A model generated the notes under the pieces. The model worked only from the letters and a program-made list of their open reading frames with translations, did no database searches and was not told the DNA's origin. From the NCBI GenBank assembly GCA_029246415.1, contig JAQWNF010000016.1, forward strand, positions 1 to 35,316: a stretch of 35,316 nucleotides of DNA, read 5' to 3'. Made by a program: the position numbers and the translations under genes. Shown here piece by piece: positions 24,817 to 33,418 of this stretch (position 1 is the first letter of the stretch; each line of letters begins with the position of its first letter). Source of the stretch: Glaciecola sp. (lineage in GTDB: Bacteria; Pseudomonadota; Gammaproteobacteria; Enterobacterales; Alteromonadaceae).

Positions 24817-26025
24817 TTGGAACAATACAGCAAAGTAAGAATTGGTATGATTGGTGGTGGTGCCGGAGCCTTTATTGGATCAGTACACAGACACGCAATT
24901 ATGATGGACGGTTATTCCGAGTTAGTCTGCGGGGCTTTTAGTCGAGACGCTGACAATAATCAGCAAACATCTGCGCAGTTTGGCATCAACAAAGAGCGTG
25001 TTTATGATTCTTGGCAATCTCTGATCGAGGGCGAAAGTACCTTGCCGGAAAAGCAAAGAATGCAAGTATTAGTCATCGTAACGCCTAATCACATGCATGT
25101 GCCTATTGCTCAAAAAGCCATTGAGCATGGATTTCATGTGTTTTGCGAAAAACCCTTAGCTATTTCGCTTGATGAGGCCGAGTTGTTAGCGCAACGGTTA
25201 AAAAATACCCCAGTGCTATTTGGTTTGGCTCACACCTATTTAGGTTATCCAATGGTTTGGCAAGCGCAACATTTAGTCGCCAGTGGCGCCATTGGTAGCG
25301 TTCGTAAAATCATCGTTGAATACCCCCAAGGCTGGCTTTCGGCTAATGAAGAACAAAGCAATAAACAAGCTGCTTGGCGCACCGATCCGGCTCAATCAGG
25401 TGGCAGCGGATGTATGGGTGATATCGGTACACACGCATTTGGTATGGCTGAGTTTGTAACCCAGCATCAAATCTCCGATATTTGTGCAGAACTAAATATA
25501 CATATCGATGGTCGTCGCTTAGATGACGATGGTGCCGCATTGTTCAAAACCAAACAAGGTGCCACCGGAACGTTGATCGCCAGTCAAGTATGCGCAGGTG
25601 TAGAAAACGGTTTGAGTATTCGCGTTTATGGCGACAAAGGTGGGATTGAATGGCAGCAAATGCAACCTGATACCTTAATTCACCGTCGTACAGACGCGCC
25701 TTTTCAAGTATACAGAGCAGGGCAAGGAAATGTTGGATTGTGCGCAGAAGCGTTGTCGCGTTGTCGCGTTCCTGCAGGACATCCTGAGGGATACCTCGAG
25801 GCCATGGCAAACTTGTATAGCATGTTTGCAAAAGCGGTTACGCATCATCAAGATCATCCAGTAATCAACAGTAATGTTGATGGCGTGCCGAGTATTTATT
25901 CCGGGTTGCGCGGCATGGCATTCATCCAAACCATGCTTGAGAGCGCTGCATCAGACAAGAAATGGACGGCCTTTGTGGCCTCATCCGCAGACACACAAGA
26001 TTTAAAAAACGAGGTCATCTTATGA
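24817..26025 (+). CDS. Gfo/Idh/MocA-family NAD(P)-dependent oxidoreductase
   Basis: This protein of about 402 residues has a Rossmann fold at the N terminus (RIGMIGGGAGAFIGSVHRHA), the family's catalytic EKP motif at about 111-113 (HVFCEKPLAIS) and a substrate-side block with GCMGDIGTHAFGMAEF, whose Asp and His are the usual catalytic residues. There is no signal peptide, so it is cytoplasmic. TTG at 24817 is preferred because a G-rich stretch (GGGGGG) precedes it and it gives a normal N terminus; TTG at 24802 lacks a ribosome site. It is first in a seven-gene operon and overlaps the next gene by 4 bp. In a 3-keto-glycoside pathway it would reduce 3-keto sugar or start C3 oxidation (inference). 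Confidence 0.88.
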   Translation: MEQYSKVRIGMIGGGAGAFIGSVHRHAIMMDGYSELVCGAFSRDADNNQQTSAQFGINKERVYDSWQSLIEGESTLPEKQRMQVLVIVTPNHMHVPIAQKAIEHGFHVFCEKPLAISLDEAELLAQRLKNTPVLFGLAHTYLGYPMVWQAQHLVASGAIGSVRKIIVEYPQGWLSANEEQSNKQAAWRTDPAQSGGSGCMGDIGTHAFGMAEFVTQHQISDICAELNIHIDGRRLDDDGAALFKTKQGATGTLIASQVCAGVENGLSIRVYGDKGGIEWQQMQPDTLIHRRTDAPFQVYRAGQGNVGLCAEALSRCRVPAGHPEGYLEAMANLYSMFAKAVTHHQDHPVINSNVDGVPSIYSGLRGMAFIQTMLESAASDKKWTAFVASSADTQDLKNEVIL

Positions 26026-27104
26026 GTGGCAAGGCAAAGAATAAAAATGGCCTGATACAGGGCCCGGCCATTTTTTTAGCGCAGTTTCTAGCTAACGAAG
26101 AACCATTCAATAGCTTCGAGGGGATCATAAAATGGGCGGCATCCCTTGGCTATAAGGGCGTACAAATACCCACCAGTGGCACTCAGATATTTGATCTAGA
26201 ACGAGCGGCAAAAGACCAATCCTATTGTGATGAGGTGCTGGCAATATGCAACAAATATGGCATCACAATTACGGAGCTTTCGACTCACTTGCAAGGGCAG
26301 CTCGTTGCGGTTCACCCAGCGTATGACGAAATGTTTGATAATTTCGCCCCAGGTCACGTTAAAGGTGATCCACAGGCGCGCACGCAATGGGCGATTGAAC
26401 AACTAAAATTCGCCGCACAAGCAAGTAAGAATCTCGGGCTTACAGGGCATGCGACTTTTTCTGGCGCATTTTTGTGGCACTTGATGTACCCATGGCCACA
26501 GCGACCAGCCGGCATTGTTGAGCAAGGTTTTACTGAATTAGCCAAACGTTGGTTGCCTATTCTTGATGCCTTTGACTCAGCAGGTGTCGATATATGCTAT
26601 GAAATTCACCCCGGAGAGGATTTGCATGATGGTGCCTCTTTCGAGCTGTTTCTAGATGCAGTTAACCATCATCCTCGTGCGAATATTTTGTTTGATCCTA
26701 GTCATTTTGTATTGCAACAGTTGGACTATTTGAGTTTTATCGATATCTATCATGAGCGTATTAAGGCCTTTCATGTTAAAGACGCTGAATTTAATCCGAA
26801 TGGTCGAAGTGGCGTGTATGGTGGCTATCAAGGTTGGCAAGAGCGCCCTGGACGCTTTCGATCGCTTGGCGACGGGCAAGTTGATTTCAAAGGAATTTTT
26901 AGCAAGTTAACCCAATATGGTTTCGATGGATGGGCTGTGCTGGAATGGGAATGCTGCTTGAAAGACTCCGAACAAGGCGCTGCAGAGGGAGCACCTTTTA
27001 TTACCGAGCATTTAATCACACCGGCGAAACGTGCTTTTGATGACTTTGCCGGTGCAAGTGCGAGTGAACAACGTAACCGACAAATATTGGGATTAAGCGA
27101 ATGA
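26022..27104 (+). CDS. TIM-barrel sugar isomerase/epimerase, cytoplasmic
   Basis: This 360-residue protein of the AP-endonuclease-2/xylose-isomerase-like superfamily starts at ATG 26022, with GAGG 7 bases before it; the ATGA overlap couples it to the oxidoreductase gene. Metal-binding residues of the fold are visible: Glu in VDICYEIHPGEDL, Asp/His in NILFDPSHFVLQ, His in IKAFHVKDAEF and Glu in WAVLEWECC. There is no signal peptide. The extra segment near 270-290 (GVYGGYQGWQERPGRFRSLG) and the C-terminal tail are typical of a long subfamily commonly found beside Gfo/Idh genes. It probably isomerises or hydrates the keto sugar made by its neighbours. Confidence 0.85.
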   Translation: MSGKAKNKNGLIQGPAIFLAQFLANEEPFNSFEGIIKWAASLGYKGVQIPTSGTQIFDLERAAKDQSYCDEVLAICNKYGITITELSTHLQGQLVAVHPAYDEMFDNFAPGHVKGDPQARTQWAIEQLKFAAQASKNLGLTGHATFSGAFLWHLMYPWPQRPAGIVEQGFTELAKRWLPILDAFDSAGVDICYEIHPGEDLHDGASFELFLDAVNHHPRANILFDPSHFVLQQLDYLSFIDIYHERIKAFHVKDAEFNPNGRSGVYGGYQGWQERPGRFRSLGDGQVDFKGIFSKLTQYGFDGWAVLEWECCLKDSEQGAAEGAPFITEHLITPAKRAFDDFAGASASEQRNRQILGLSE

Positions 27105-28372
27105 AGCCAACAACACAAGTTGATAGCAACGCAGCAATGAGTCTGGGGATGAACATCAGACTTAGCTCCATGATGTTCTTGCAGTTTTTCATTTGGGGTG
27201 GATGGTTCGTCACCTTAGGCACCTTCTTATCTGGCAATTTAGGCGCGAGTGGCCCACAGGTGGGTATGGCTTTCTCTACTCAGTCTTGGGGAGCGATAGT
27301 GGCGCCCTTTATCATTGGTTTAATAGCAGATAGATATTTCAATGCGGAACGCATACTTGGTGTGATGCATCTGTTGGGTGCAGTGATGATGTACTTGATG
27401 TATCAAGCACAAGATTTTGCTGAGTTTTATCCATTGGTATTTGGCTACATGATGGCCTATATGCCTACCCTAGCTCTGGTCAATTCAGTCGCCTTCGCGC
27501 AGATGAAACGTCCAGCAATGGAGTTTGGAAAAATACGCGTGTGGGGCACCGTTGGTTGGATTGTTGCAGGCCTTGCGATCAGTTATTTATTTGCGTGGGA
27601 TGCTAGCGATGCCATCGCTCAAGGTATGCTCAAAAATACCTTCCTTATGTGCGCAGTTGCTTCTCTGGCACTTGGTATTTATAGCTTTAGTTTACCGCCA
27701 GTTCCTCCGTCGCAAGGTAAAGCGGCGAGCATTAAGGACATACTAGGGTTAGATGCACTGGGCTTGCTCAAAGATAGTAATTATTTGGTGTTCTTCGTTG
27801 CCTCTATTCTCATTTGTATTCCACTGGCATTTTACTACCAAAACGCGAATCCTTTCTTAACCGAAATAGGAGTAGAAAACGCCACCGGCAAGATGACCAT
27901 GGGACAGGCCTCCGAAATTATGTTTATGCTGTTACTGCCTGTATTTTTACAACGATTTGGGATCAAATTAACCTTGTGCATCGGCATGTCCGCTTGGGTA
28001 TTACGCTACGTTTTATTCGCTTTTGGTGATGCAGATTCCGGCCTATTCATGTTAATACTCGGCATCGTATTGCACGGAATTTGTTACGACTTCTTCTTTG
28101 TTTCGGGGCAAATTTATACCGACCAAAAAGCCGGTGCAAAAATCAAAAGTGCTGCACAAGGTCTTATTACACTGGCAACCTATGGCGTAGGCATGTTGAT
28201 TGGTTTTGCACTAGCAGGACAAATAACCGAATGCTTCAAGTTAGGTGATGGCACTGACTGGACCAGCGTATGGTTATACCCGGCCGGATTTGCAGCTGTG
28301 GTATTGGTGTTGTTCTTTATTACCTTTAAAAAAGAGTATTCATATAATTCCACACAAGAGACTAACAGATGA
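27101..28372 (+). CDS. MFS transporter, NupG-like nucleoside/sugar:H+ symporter family
   Basis: This 423-residue inner-membrane protein has about 12 hydrophobic segments. The opening block MMFLQFFIWGGWFVTLGTFL and the MAFSTQSWGAIVAPFIIGLIADRYF region are typical of the Nuc_H_symport group. ATGA overlaps link it to the genes on both sides (27101-27104 and 28369-28372), so it belongs to this operon. NupG-like members in sugar clusters often carry something other than nucleosides; here the likely cargo is a glycoside-derived sugar or keto sugar released in the periplasm (inference). Confidence 0.88.
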   Translation: MKPTTQVDSNAAMSLGMNIRLSSMMFLQFFIWGGWFVTLGTFLSGNLGASGPQVGMAFSTQSWGAIVAPFIIGLIADRYFNAERILGVMHLLGAVMMYLMYQAQDFAEFYPLVFGYMMAYMPTLALVNSVAFAQMKRPAMEFGKIRVWGTVGWIVAGLAISYLFAWDASDAIAQGMLKNTFLMCAVASLALGIYSFSLPPVPPSQGKAASIKDILGLDALGLLKDSNYLVFFVASILICIPLAFYYQNANPFLTEIGVENATGKMTMGQASEIMFMLLLPVFLQRFGIKLTLCIGMSAWVLRYVLFAFGDADSGLFMLILGIVLHGICYDFFFVSGQIYTDQKAGAKIKSAAQGLITLATYGVGMLIGFALAGQITECFKLGDGTDWTSVWLYPAGFAAVVLVLFFITFKKEYSYNSTQETNR

Positions 28373-29271
28373 GCAAAGATAGCATTGATCAAAACCGCCG
28401 TGTTCTGCTAACCGGTATGGCAAAAACCGCAGCCTTAAGCAGTGCAGCGCTTGCATCAGCCTCAATTGCATCGGTTACTACAAGCAAAAGCGTTAAATTA
28501 AAGGGCAATGTAAATCACTCGGTTAGCCGTTGGACTTACGGGGATCTTAGTATTGATGAACTATGCCAAGTGGTAAAAACCTTAGGTTTCAACGCAATTG
28601 ATTTAGTTGGCCCGAGTGATTGGCATACATTGAAGCGTTATGGTGTGGACAGCTCTATGTGCAATGGCGCCGAGCTAAATTTAGAGGATGGGTTCATTCA
28701 TCCTGAATTTCATTACCAGTTGGTCGCGAGATACCTTGCTCATATTGATTTAGTCGCGGATGCAGGGTACACCAATCTTATTTGTTTTAGTGGTAATGCA
28801 CGCGGTTTGAGCAAGCAACAAGGTCTACGAAATGCTGTCGCAGGATTGCAACGCATTTTGCCACATGCGCAAAAGCGAGGCGTGACGATATTTATGGAAT
28901 TGTTTAACAGCAAAATTGATCATCCCGATTATATGGCAGATACCTCCGCATGGGGTGTTGAGCTTTGTCAGGCGTTAAATTCACCGAACTTTTCATTGTT
29001 ATACGATATCTATCATATGCAAATAAGCGAAGGGGATTTAATCCGAACCATTACCGATAATCATCAGTACTTTGGTCACTATCACACTGCTGGTGTGCCT
29101 GGCCGAAATGAGATTGGCGATACTCAAGAAATCTACTACCCAGCGGTGGTTGATGCAATAAAGGCCACTGGTTTTAACGGTTATGTTGCGCAAGAGTTTG
29201 TTCCCACACATGCCACTCAAGAAGGTCGAATTGCATCGCTTGCGCAAGCGGTACAGATTTGCGATCGCTAA
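28369..29271 (+). CDS. Exported TIM-barrel protein, hydroxypyruvate-isomerase-like
   Basis: This 300-residue protein has a twin-arginine signal (QNRRVLLTGMAKTAALSSAA, cleavage about residue 35-40), so it is periplasmic. The barrel shows GDLSIDELCQVVKTLGFNAI, FMELFN (metal Glu), SLLYDIYHMQ (Asp/His), HYHTAGVPGRNE (His) and YVAQEF (Glu), as in hydroxypyruvate isomerases and related epimerases. It starts inside the stop of the MFS gene. It is the second Tat-exported TIM barrel of the cargo, which argues that part of the sugar chemistry takes place in the periplasm. The true substrate is unlikely to be hydroxypyruvate. Confidence 0.85.
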   Translation: MSKDSIDQNRRVLLTGMAKTAALSSAALASASIASVTTSKSVKLKGNVNHSVSRWTYGDLSIDELCQVVKTLGFNAIDLVGPSDWHTLKRYGVDSSMCNGAELNLEDGFIHPEFHYQLVARYLAHIDLVADAGYTNLICFSGNARGLSKQQGLRNAVAGLQRILPHAQKRGVTIFMELFNSKIDHPDYMADTSAWGVELCQALNSPNFSLLYDIYHMQISEGDLIRTITDNHQYFGHYHTAGVPGRNEIGDTQEIYYPAVVDAIKATGFNGYVAQEFVPTHATQEGRIASLAQAVQICDR

Positions 29272-29285
29272 CATAAGGAAAGTAT

Positions 29286-30971
29286 ATGTCACAGTATGAT
29301 TATGATGCCATTGTAGTTGGTTCAGGAATAAGTGGTGGTTGGGCAGCCAAAGAGCTCACCGAGTTAGGACTAAAAGTGTTGATGTTAGAACGTGGCAAAA
29401 ACATAGAACATATAAAAGATTATAAAAACGCGCAAAAAGAAACATGGGACTATCCACACAGAGGGGCGCCGACTCAAGAGATGATGGCCAATTACCCTGT
29501 GCTAAGACGGGATTTTCCTCTAAATGAACCTACGCTTGGTATGTGGGCAAATGAAATCGAAAACCCATATGTTGAAAAAAAACGTTTTGATTGGTTTCGG
29601 GGCTATCAAGTAGGTGGTCGTTCCTTGTTATGGGGCCGTCAAAGTTACCGTTTCAATAAGCGCGATTTCACTGCCAATGCAGAAGAGGGGATTGCGGTTG
29701 ATTGGCCAATTCGCTATGAAGAGATTGCTCCTTGGTACGACTATGTTGAGGGATTTGCTGGCATAAGTGGCAGTAAAGATGGGTTTGATGTGTTGCCTGA
29801 TGGCGTGTATCAAAAACCCATGCCCTTAAATTGTGTTGAAAAAGACGTGGCAAAGCGCATTCAAACGGCCTTTAAGGGTCAGCGCCATTTAATACCAGGT
29901 CGCACTTCAAATATGACTGAAGCGAAATTAGAAGAAGGCAGAATACAATGTCAATATCGGAATAAGTGTTGGATGGGGTGTCCATATGGTGCGTACTTTA
30001 GTACTCAATCATCAACCTTACCTGCGGCAGTAAAAACCGGAAATTTGACCATTCGACCTTTCTCGATTGTGCGTGAAATCATTTACGACAAAGATAAAAA
30101 ACGCGCTAAAGGTGTAGAGATTATTGACGCAGAAACCAATCAAACCTATCAATTTAATAGCAAAATTGTGTTTGTGTGTGCGTCTGCTTTTAACTCTACA
30201 TGGATACTGATGAATTCAGCCACCGATGTATGGGAGCAAGGGCTAGGCAGCAGTAGTGGTGAGTTAGGTCACAATGTGATGGATCATCACTTTCGCATTG
30301 GCGCAAGTGGTATAGCGGAAGGGTATGAAGATAAGTATCATTACGGTCGTCGACCTAGTGGTTTCTACATTCCAAGATTTAGAAACTGGGGCAATGATAA
30401 GCGTGATTATCTTCGTGGCTATGGTTATCAGGGCGCCGCTAACCGCGAAGGTTGGCGCAAAGACGTTGCAGAAATGGGCATAGGCGCCGCTCTAAAAGAG
30501 GCTATATCCACTCCAGGGCAATGGCAAATAGGCATGACCGCTTTTGGTGAAATGCTACCTGATCACAGCAATCGTATTTATCTGGATAAAACAAAAACAG
30601 ATAAATGGGGCAATCCGGTACTTGCGATTGATGTGGAGATAAAAGAAAACGAAATCAAAATGCGTAAAGACATGATGCAAGATGCGATAGATATGCTTGA
30701 ACAATCTGGTATCAAAAATGTTTCAGGTTTTGATTCAGATTATTATCCTGGGCAAGGGATACACGAAATGGGTACCGCTCGAATGGGCCGCGATCCAAAA
30801 ACCTCAGTACTCAACGCGCACAATCAAGTGTGGGATGCGCTCAATGTGTTTGTGACAGATGGTGCTTGCATGACTTCTGCATCATGCGTCAATCCATCCT
30901 TGACTTACATGGCATTAACCGCCCGAGCAGCGCATTTTGCTGTAGATGAGCTCAAAAAAGGAAATCTGTAA
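29286..30971 (+). CDS. GMC-family FAD-dependent sugar dehydrogenase, large subunit
   Basis: This 561-residue protein has an N-terminal FAD fold (DAIVVGSGISGGWAAKELTE, then LMLERG) and the GMC catalytic residues near the C terminus: His493 in GIHEMGTARMG and Asn536 in SCVNPSLTYMAL. The Cys-containing stretch RNKCWMGCPYGAYF is typical of the membrane glucose/gluconate/2-keto dehydrogenase branch. It has no signal peptide of its own. The small subunit encoded 2 bp downstream carries a Tat signal, so the folded pair would be exported together, as in FAD glucose dehydrogenases. Relatives oxidise the C3 hydroxyl of glucosides. No cytochrome c subunit follows, so the electron acceptor is encoded elsewhere. 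Confidence 0.9.
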   Translation: MSQYDYDAIVVGSGISGGWAAKELTELGLKVLMLERGKNIEHIKDYKNAQKETWDYPHRGAPTQEMMANYPVLRRDFPLNEPTLGMWANEIENPYVEKKRFDWFRGYQVGGRSLLWGRQSYRFNKRDFTANAEEGIAVDWPIRYEEIAPWYDYVEGFAGISGSKDGFDVLPDGVYQKPMPLNCVEKDVAKRIQTAFKGQRHLIPGRTSNMTEAKLEEGRIQCQYRNKCWMGCPYGAYFSTQSSTLPAAVKTGNLTIRPFSIVREIIYDKDKKRAKGVEIIDAETNQTYQFNSKIVFVCASAFNSTWILMNSATDVWEQGLGSSSGELGHNVMDHHFRIGASGIAEGYEDKYHYGRRPSGFYIPRFRNWGNDKRDYLRGYGYQGAANREGWRKDVAEMGIGAALKEAISTPGQWQIGMTAFGEMLPDHSNRIYLDKTKTDKWGNPVLAIDVEIKENEIKMRKDMMQDAIDMLEQSGIKNVSGFDSDYYPGQGIHEMGTARMGRDPKTSVLNAHNQVWDALNVFVTDGACMTSASCVNPSLTYMALTARAAHFAVDELKKGNL

Positions 30972-30973
30972 CT

Positions 30974-31573
30974 ATGGATATGCAACGCCGTGACCTACTC
31001 AAAATGATCACCGCAGCCACTGGACTTGCGATGATCAGTGCCCCCTCTAGGGCCTATGTTACTTTGCCAATGAAAACAGCCGAGCAAACCATATTTAACA
31101 AACAACAAATTGCGTTTATTGGTGAAGTCGCAGAGGTTATTGTGCCTAAAACAGATACACCAGGCGCAAAAGCTGCTGGGGTCGGGTTATCCGTTGCAGT
31201 GTTAGTCAGTGATTGTTACAGCAAGGCGCAGCAGCAACATTTTATGCGTGGATTGGCCGATATTGAAAAACGAGCACAACAGACTCATGGCAAGCCTTTT
31301 GTATTACTACGTGCAGACGAGCGATTGACATTGTTATCTGACTTGGATGAAAAGGCAAAAGTACAAAATAAGATGAATGGTTTTACTAATGAATACATCA
31401 ATCGACCAAATGATGTCATGCCTCATTATTTTACGATGATCAAACAGATCACCTTGTTTAGTTTCTTTACTTCCGAGGTTGGTGCAAAGAAAGTCCTTAG
31501 ATATGTGGCAGTGCCGGGTCGCTATGACGGTGACTATCCATATGAAAAGGGCGATAGAGCTTGGGCAACCTAA
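30974..31573 (+). CDS. Gluconate-2-dehydrogenase subunit 3-like small subunit with Tat signal
   Basis: This 199-residue protein has a clear twin-arginine signal at the start (MDMQRRDLLKMITAATGLAM, cleavage near APSRA). The rest matches the subunit-3 family: FIGEVAEVIVPKTDTPGAKA, then a helical domain ending VPGRYDGDYPYEKGDRAWAT. It lies 2 bp after the GMC gene. It should carry the large subunit through the Tat pore and stabilise it in the periplasm. Confidence 0.9.
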   Translation: MDMQRRDLLKMITAATGLAMISAPSRAYVTLPMKTAEQTIFNKQQIAFIGEVAEVIVPKTDTPGAKAAGVGLSVAVLVSDCYSKAQQQHFMRGLADIEKRAQQTHGKPFVLLRADERLTLLSDLDEKAKVQNKMNGFTNEYINRPNDVMPHYFTMIKQITLFSFFTSEVGAKKVLRYVAVPGRYDGDYPYEKGDRAWAT

Positions 31574-31629
31574 GCCAATATGCAAGCAATGCAATGAACA
31601 AATTAAATGACCGAATAAGGAAACTACGC

Positions 31630-32442
31630 ATGAGTTACAACGGGATATTGAAACATCCATCAAAGCGCATAACTACTCTGACCAAGCTATGCAGCTTTAT
31701 ATGTGCAAGTACAATACTCACAAGTACCGCATTACAAGCAAACAATTGGGATCCCTCACTAAGTCATGATGAACTTGTGAAACTTTCCGAAAAGACCGAA
31801 GTTTGGGGGTCAGTGCCGCCGGTGGTAAGCACACAAAAAGGTAAAGCACCTTCAGATGCAATTGTTTTATTTGACGGCGACGACCTTGACCAATTTGAAG
31901 CATTGAAAGGCGGAGTTGCGCTTTGGACTGTCAGCGGAGATGTATTCACAGTGGCACCTGGCACCGGAGACATTGTTACCAAACAAGAGTTTTGTGACGT
32001 GCAATTGCATCTTGAATGGCGAGCACCAGCCCCTATTGGCGACATGATAGGGCAGCAACGCAACAATAGTGGTGTGTTTTTTCAACAAAAATATGAAGTA
32101 CAGATCTTGGACAACTATGACAATCCAACCTATCCAAATGGTCAGGCTGCAAGTGTGTACAAACAAACTATTCCGCTTGCTAATGCGGCTTTGCCACCTG
32201 GTGAGTGGCAAACCTACGATATAATTTTCACTGCACCAAAATTTGAGGGCGATGAGATGATAAGCAACGGTTTTGTGACTGTGCTGCATAACGGCGTGTT
32301 GGTGCAAAACCATACTAAGATACAAGGTACAACAGAGTGGATTGGCCCACCCAAAGTGACACCGCATGGCTGCGCACCCATTCAACTGCAAGACCATGGA
32401 AACTTAGTGAGCTTTAAAAATATTTGGGTTAGAACACTTTAA
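31630..32442 (+). CDS. DUF1080 protein (3-keto-disaccharide hydrolase family)
   Basis: This 270-residue protein has a Sec signal (hydrophobic LCSFICASTILTSTALQA), so it is periplasmic. ATG at 31630 is chosen because AAGGAAA lies just upstream and gives a normal signal; longer frames run into the previous gene. The body is a concanavalin-like beta-sandwich: AIVLFDGDDLDQFEA, QLHLEWRAP, NNSGVFFQQKYEVQILDNYD, and the end IQLQDHGNLVSFKNIWVR. All are hallmarks of DUF1080. Members cleave glycosides already oxidised at C3. It closes the operon with the C3-oxidising GMC pair, which is the strongest pointer to a 3-keto-glycoside pathway. Confidence 0.9.
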   Translation: MSYNGILKHPSKRITTLTKLCSFICASTILTSTALQANNWDPSLSHDELVKLSEKTEVWGSVPPVVSTQKGKAPSDAIVLFDGDDLDQFEALKGGVALWTVSGDVFTVAPGTGDIVTKQEFCDVQLHLEWRAPAPIGDMIGQQRNNSGVFFQQKYEVQILDNYDNPTYPNGQAASVYKQTIPLANAALPPGEWQTYDIIFTAPKFEGDEMISNGFVTVLHNGVLVQNHTKIQGTTEWIGPPKVTPHGCAPIQLQDHGNLVSFKNIWVRTL

Positions 32443-32537
32443 ACATTAAACACCAGCTGGTTGGTTCTTAAAGTGAAGGGGCGTTAACTTAAACTTATAT
32501 ACTACAATGGACATTACTGTATCTATGAGGCTAGAGT

Positions 32538-32753
32538 ATGAAATTTTCACTTTTAGATGACACGGATGTTAGCTATGCTTTTACAGTGCATCTGTGTGGC
32601 TTACGTGAGCAGGCTAAACTATCGCGAAAGGCGCTTGCCCAACAAAGTTGTGTGCCTGCGCCTACCATTACAAAATCTGAACTCACTGGGCAAATTTCTT
32701 TTCGCCAGTTACTACTATTATGACAGTCACTTGACTCACTAGATAGGCTTTAA
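32538..32753 (+). pseudogene. XRE-type helix-turn-helix gene broken by a nonsense codon
   Basis: ATG at 32538 follows GAGG. The product reads VHLCGLREQAKLSRKALAQQ, then SCVPAPTITKSELTGQISFR: an XRE helix-turn-helix like the DNA-binding partner in HipBA-like toxin-antitoxin units. TGA at 32721 stands where relatives have Trp (LLLL-stop-QSLDSLDRL), and the frame ends at 32753. No HipA-like toxin follows. It is probably a relic. The upstream stretch ACAATGGACATTACTGT may be its old operator. Confidence 0.6.
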
Positions 32754-32848
32754 CAGCTAACACAGGTAAGCGCAGGTGGCCCGTCATTTTGTGCCGGTAT
32801 ACCTTTCAATAATCACGGCTGCCATCCCCCGCCCAACACACGGTAGAG

Positions 32849-33073
32849 TGAGTTTACGGTGCCTCTGAACAGTTTCTAGAAGCTGATAAGGCGATGTTGA
32901 CTAGTTAAGAGCATAACGCCGAACCACTCGTCTGGCTCCCCTGCTAGTTGAATGGTCAGGTAGTCCTTAACCTGCTCTGAGGATGTCATTACATCATTGG
33001 TATTGAGGGTTTGTTGTATTGCCGCTAATGCGACCTCAATGGCTGTTTGCTCGTACTCTGAATAGGTAGTCAT
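32849..33073 (-). pseudogene. radC-like (JAB-domain) gene, truncated
   Basis: ATG at 33073 (AGAGGA upstream) starts MTTYSEYEQTAIEVALAAIQ. Later parts, SSEQVKDYLTIQLAGEPDEW and LTSQHRLISF, match the beginning of the RadC/YkfG domain. TAG at 32876 replaces the usual Glu; the frame then continues KLFRGTVNS, as in RadC, and is lost. The HNHPSG metal motif is absent. RadC-like genes are common on islands. Its 5' part and leader are duplicated at 34418-34641. Confidence 0.7.
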
Positions 33074-33248
33074 GGGTTTGTATTCCTCTTGGTTAATATG
33101 CCCATACGATGAGAGATACGCTTTTATGAGCTCCATGTGATACAACCTGTAAACATGAATTTACCCCGGGGGTGGGTCCAGCGATAGCGAGGACTACTGT
33201 AAGTAATGTCCTGACAATAAATGCAGAAAGTTTTTAGTATGGCGAGTT
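33024..33248 (-). repeat. About 225-bp direct repeat, copy 1 (radC start and leader)
   Basis: It matches 34418-34641 over its length with scattered differences; the best-kept part is GTGGGTCCAGCGATAGCGAG and its flanks. It covers the first codons of radC and about 175 bp upstream. Copy 1 lies inside the right end of the island, copy 2 in the relic region beyond the tRNA-Ser fragment, in the same orientation. It fits two related islands placed in tandem. Confidence 0.75.
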
Positions 33249-33327
33249 GTTTTTGTAATAGAATTTGGGACGGGGAAAATGGTTAGATAGTGTACTTAAC
33301 AACTGATATTGGGAGAAGGGAAAACAT

Positions 33328-33350
33328 TTGACGGCTTTCCTGGCGGTCTT
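33328..33350. repeat. 12-bp-period direct repeat (TTGACGG type), inner right
   Basis: TTGACGGCTT and CTGGCGGTCTT lie 12 bp apart. They match the pair at 16797-16818 in sequence and period, but are less exact. The position, 55 bp inside the right attachment repeat, suits an arm site of the island's integrase. Confidence 0.6.
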
Positions 33351-33364
33351 TGAATTAAGCTTGC

Positions 33365-33390
33365 AAAAAATCCCCTCTAAAAACAGAGGC
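33365..33390 (-). terminator. Intrinsic terminator after the tRNA-Ser fragment
   Basis: On the minus strand CCTCT/AGAGG with a GTTTTT loop is followed by GGATTTTTT. It lies 15 bp after the CCA end, supplied by the island, and replaces the original terminator now at 16631-16655. Confidence 0.65.
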
Positions 33391-33404
33391 TTATCTATAT
33401 TATA

Positions 33405-33418
33405 TGGCGGAGAGAGAG
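33405..33418. repeat. Right attachment repeat (attR) within the tRNA-Ser 3' end
   Basis: TGGCGGAGAGAGAG is identical to 16667-16680 and corresponds to the CCA end and 3' acceptor strand of the tRNA-Ser fragment on the minus strand. Confidence 0.75.

Larger units (their letters stand above)
16667..33418. mobile_element. Integrative island at tRNA-Ser with P4-like core and sugar-catabolism cargo
   Basis: The boundaries are a 14-bp direct repeat, TGGCGGAGAGAGAG, at 16667-16680 and 33405-33418; the right copy is the 3' end of a tRNA-Ser sequence. Just inside each end is a related 12-bp-period repeat pair (TTGACGGTCT type at 16797 and 33328). The integrase gene lies next to the left end, followed by AlpA and a Prim-Pol/D5 helicase, as in P4-like satellites. 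The cargo from 22705 to 32442 is a regulated sugar operon. There are no capsid, portal or conjugation genes, so movement would need a helper. The outer boundaries are well supported. That the whole interval moved as one unit is inference, because a further repeat pair at 22423 may mark an older junction. Confidence 0.65.

Noticed and set aside
32761-32848. Continuation of radC through a frameshift (AAVII seen in another frame)
   Set aside because: Only five residues fit; the HNHPSG motif and the later conserved blocks are absent.
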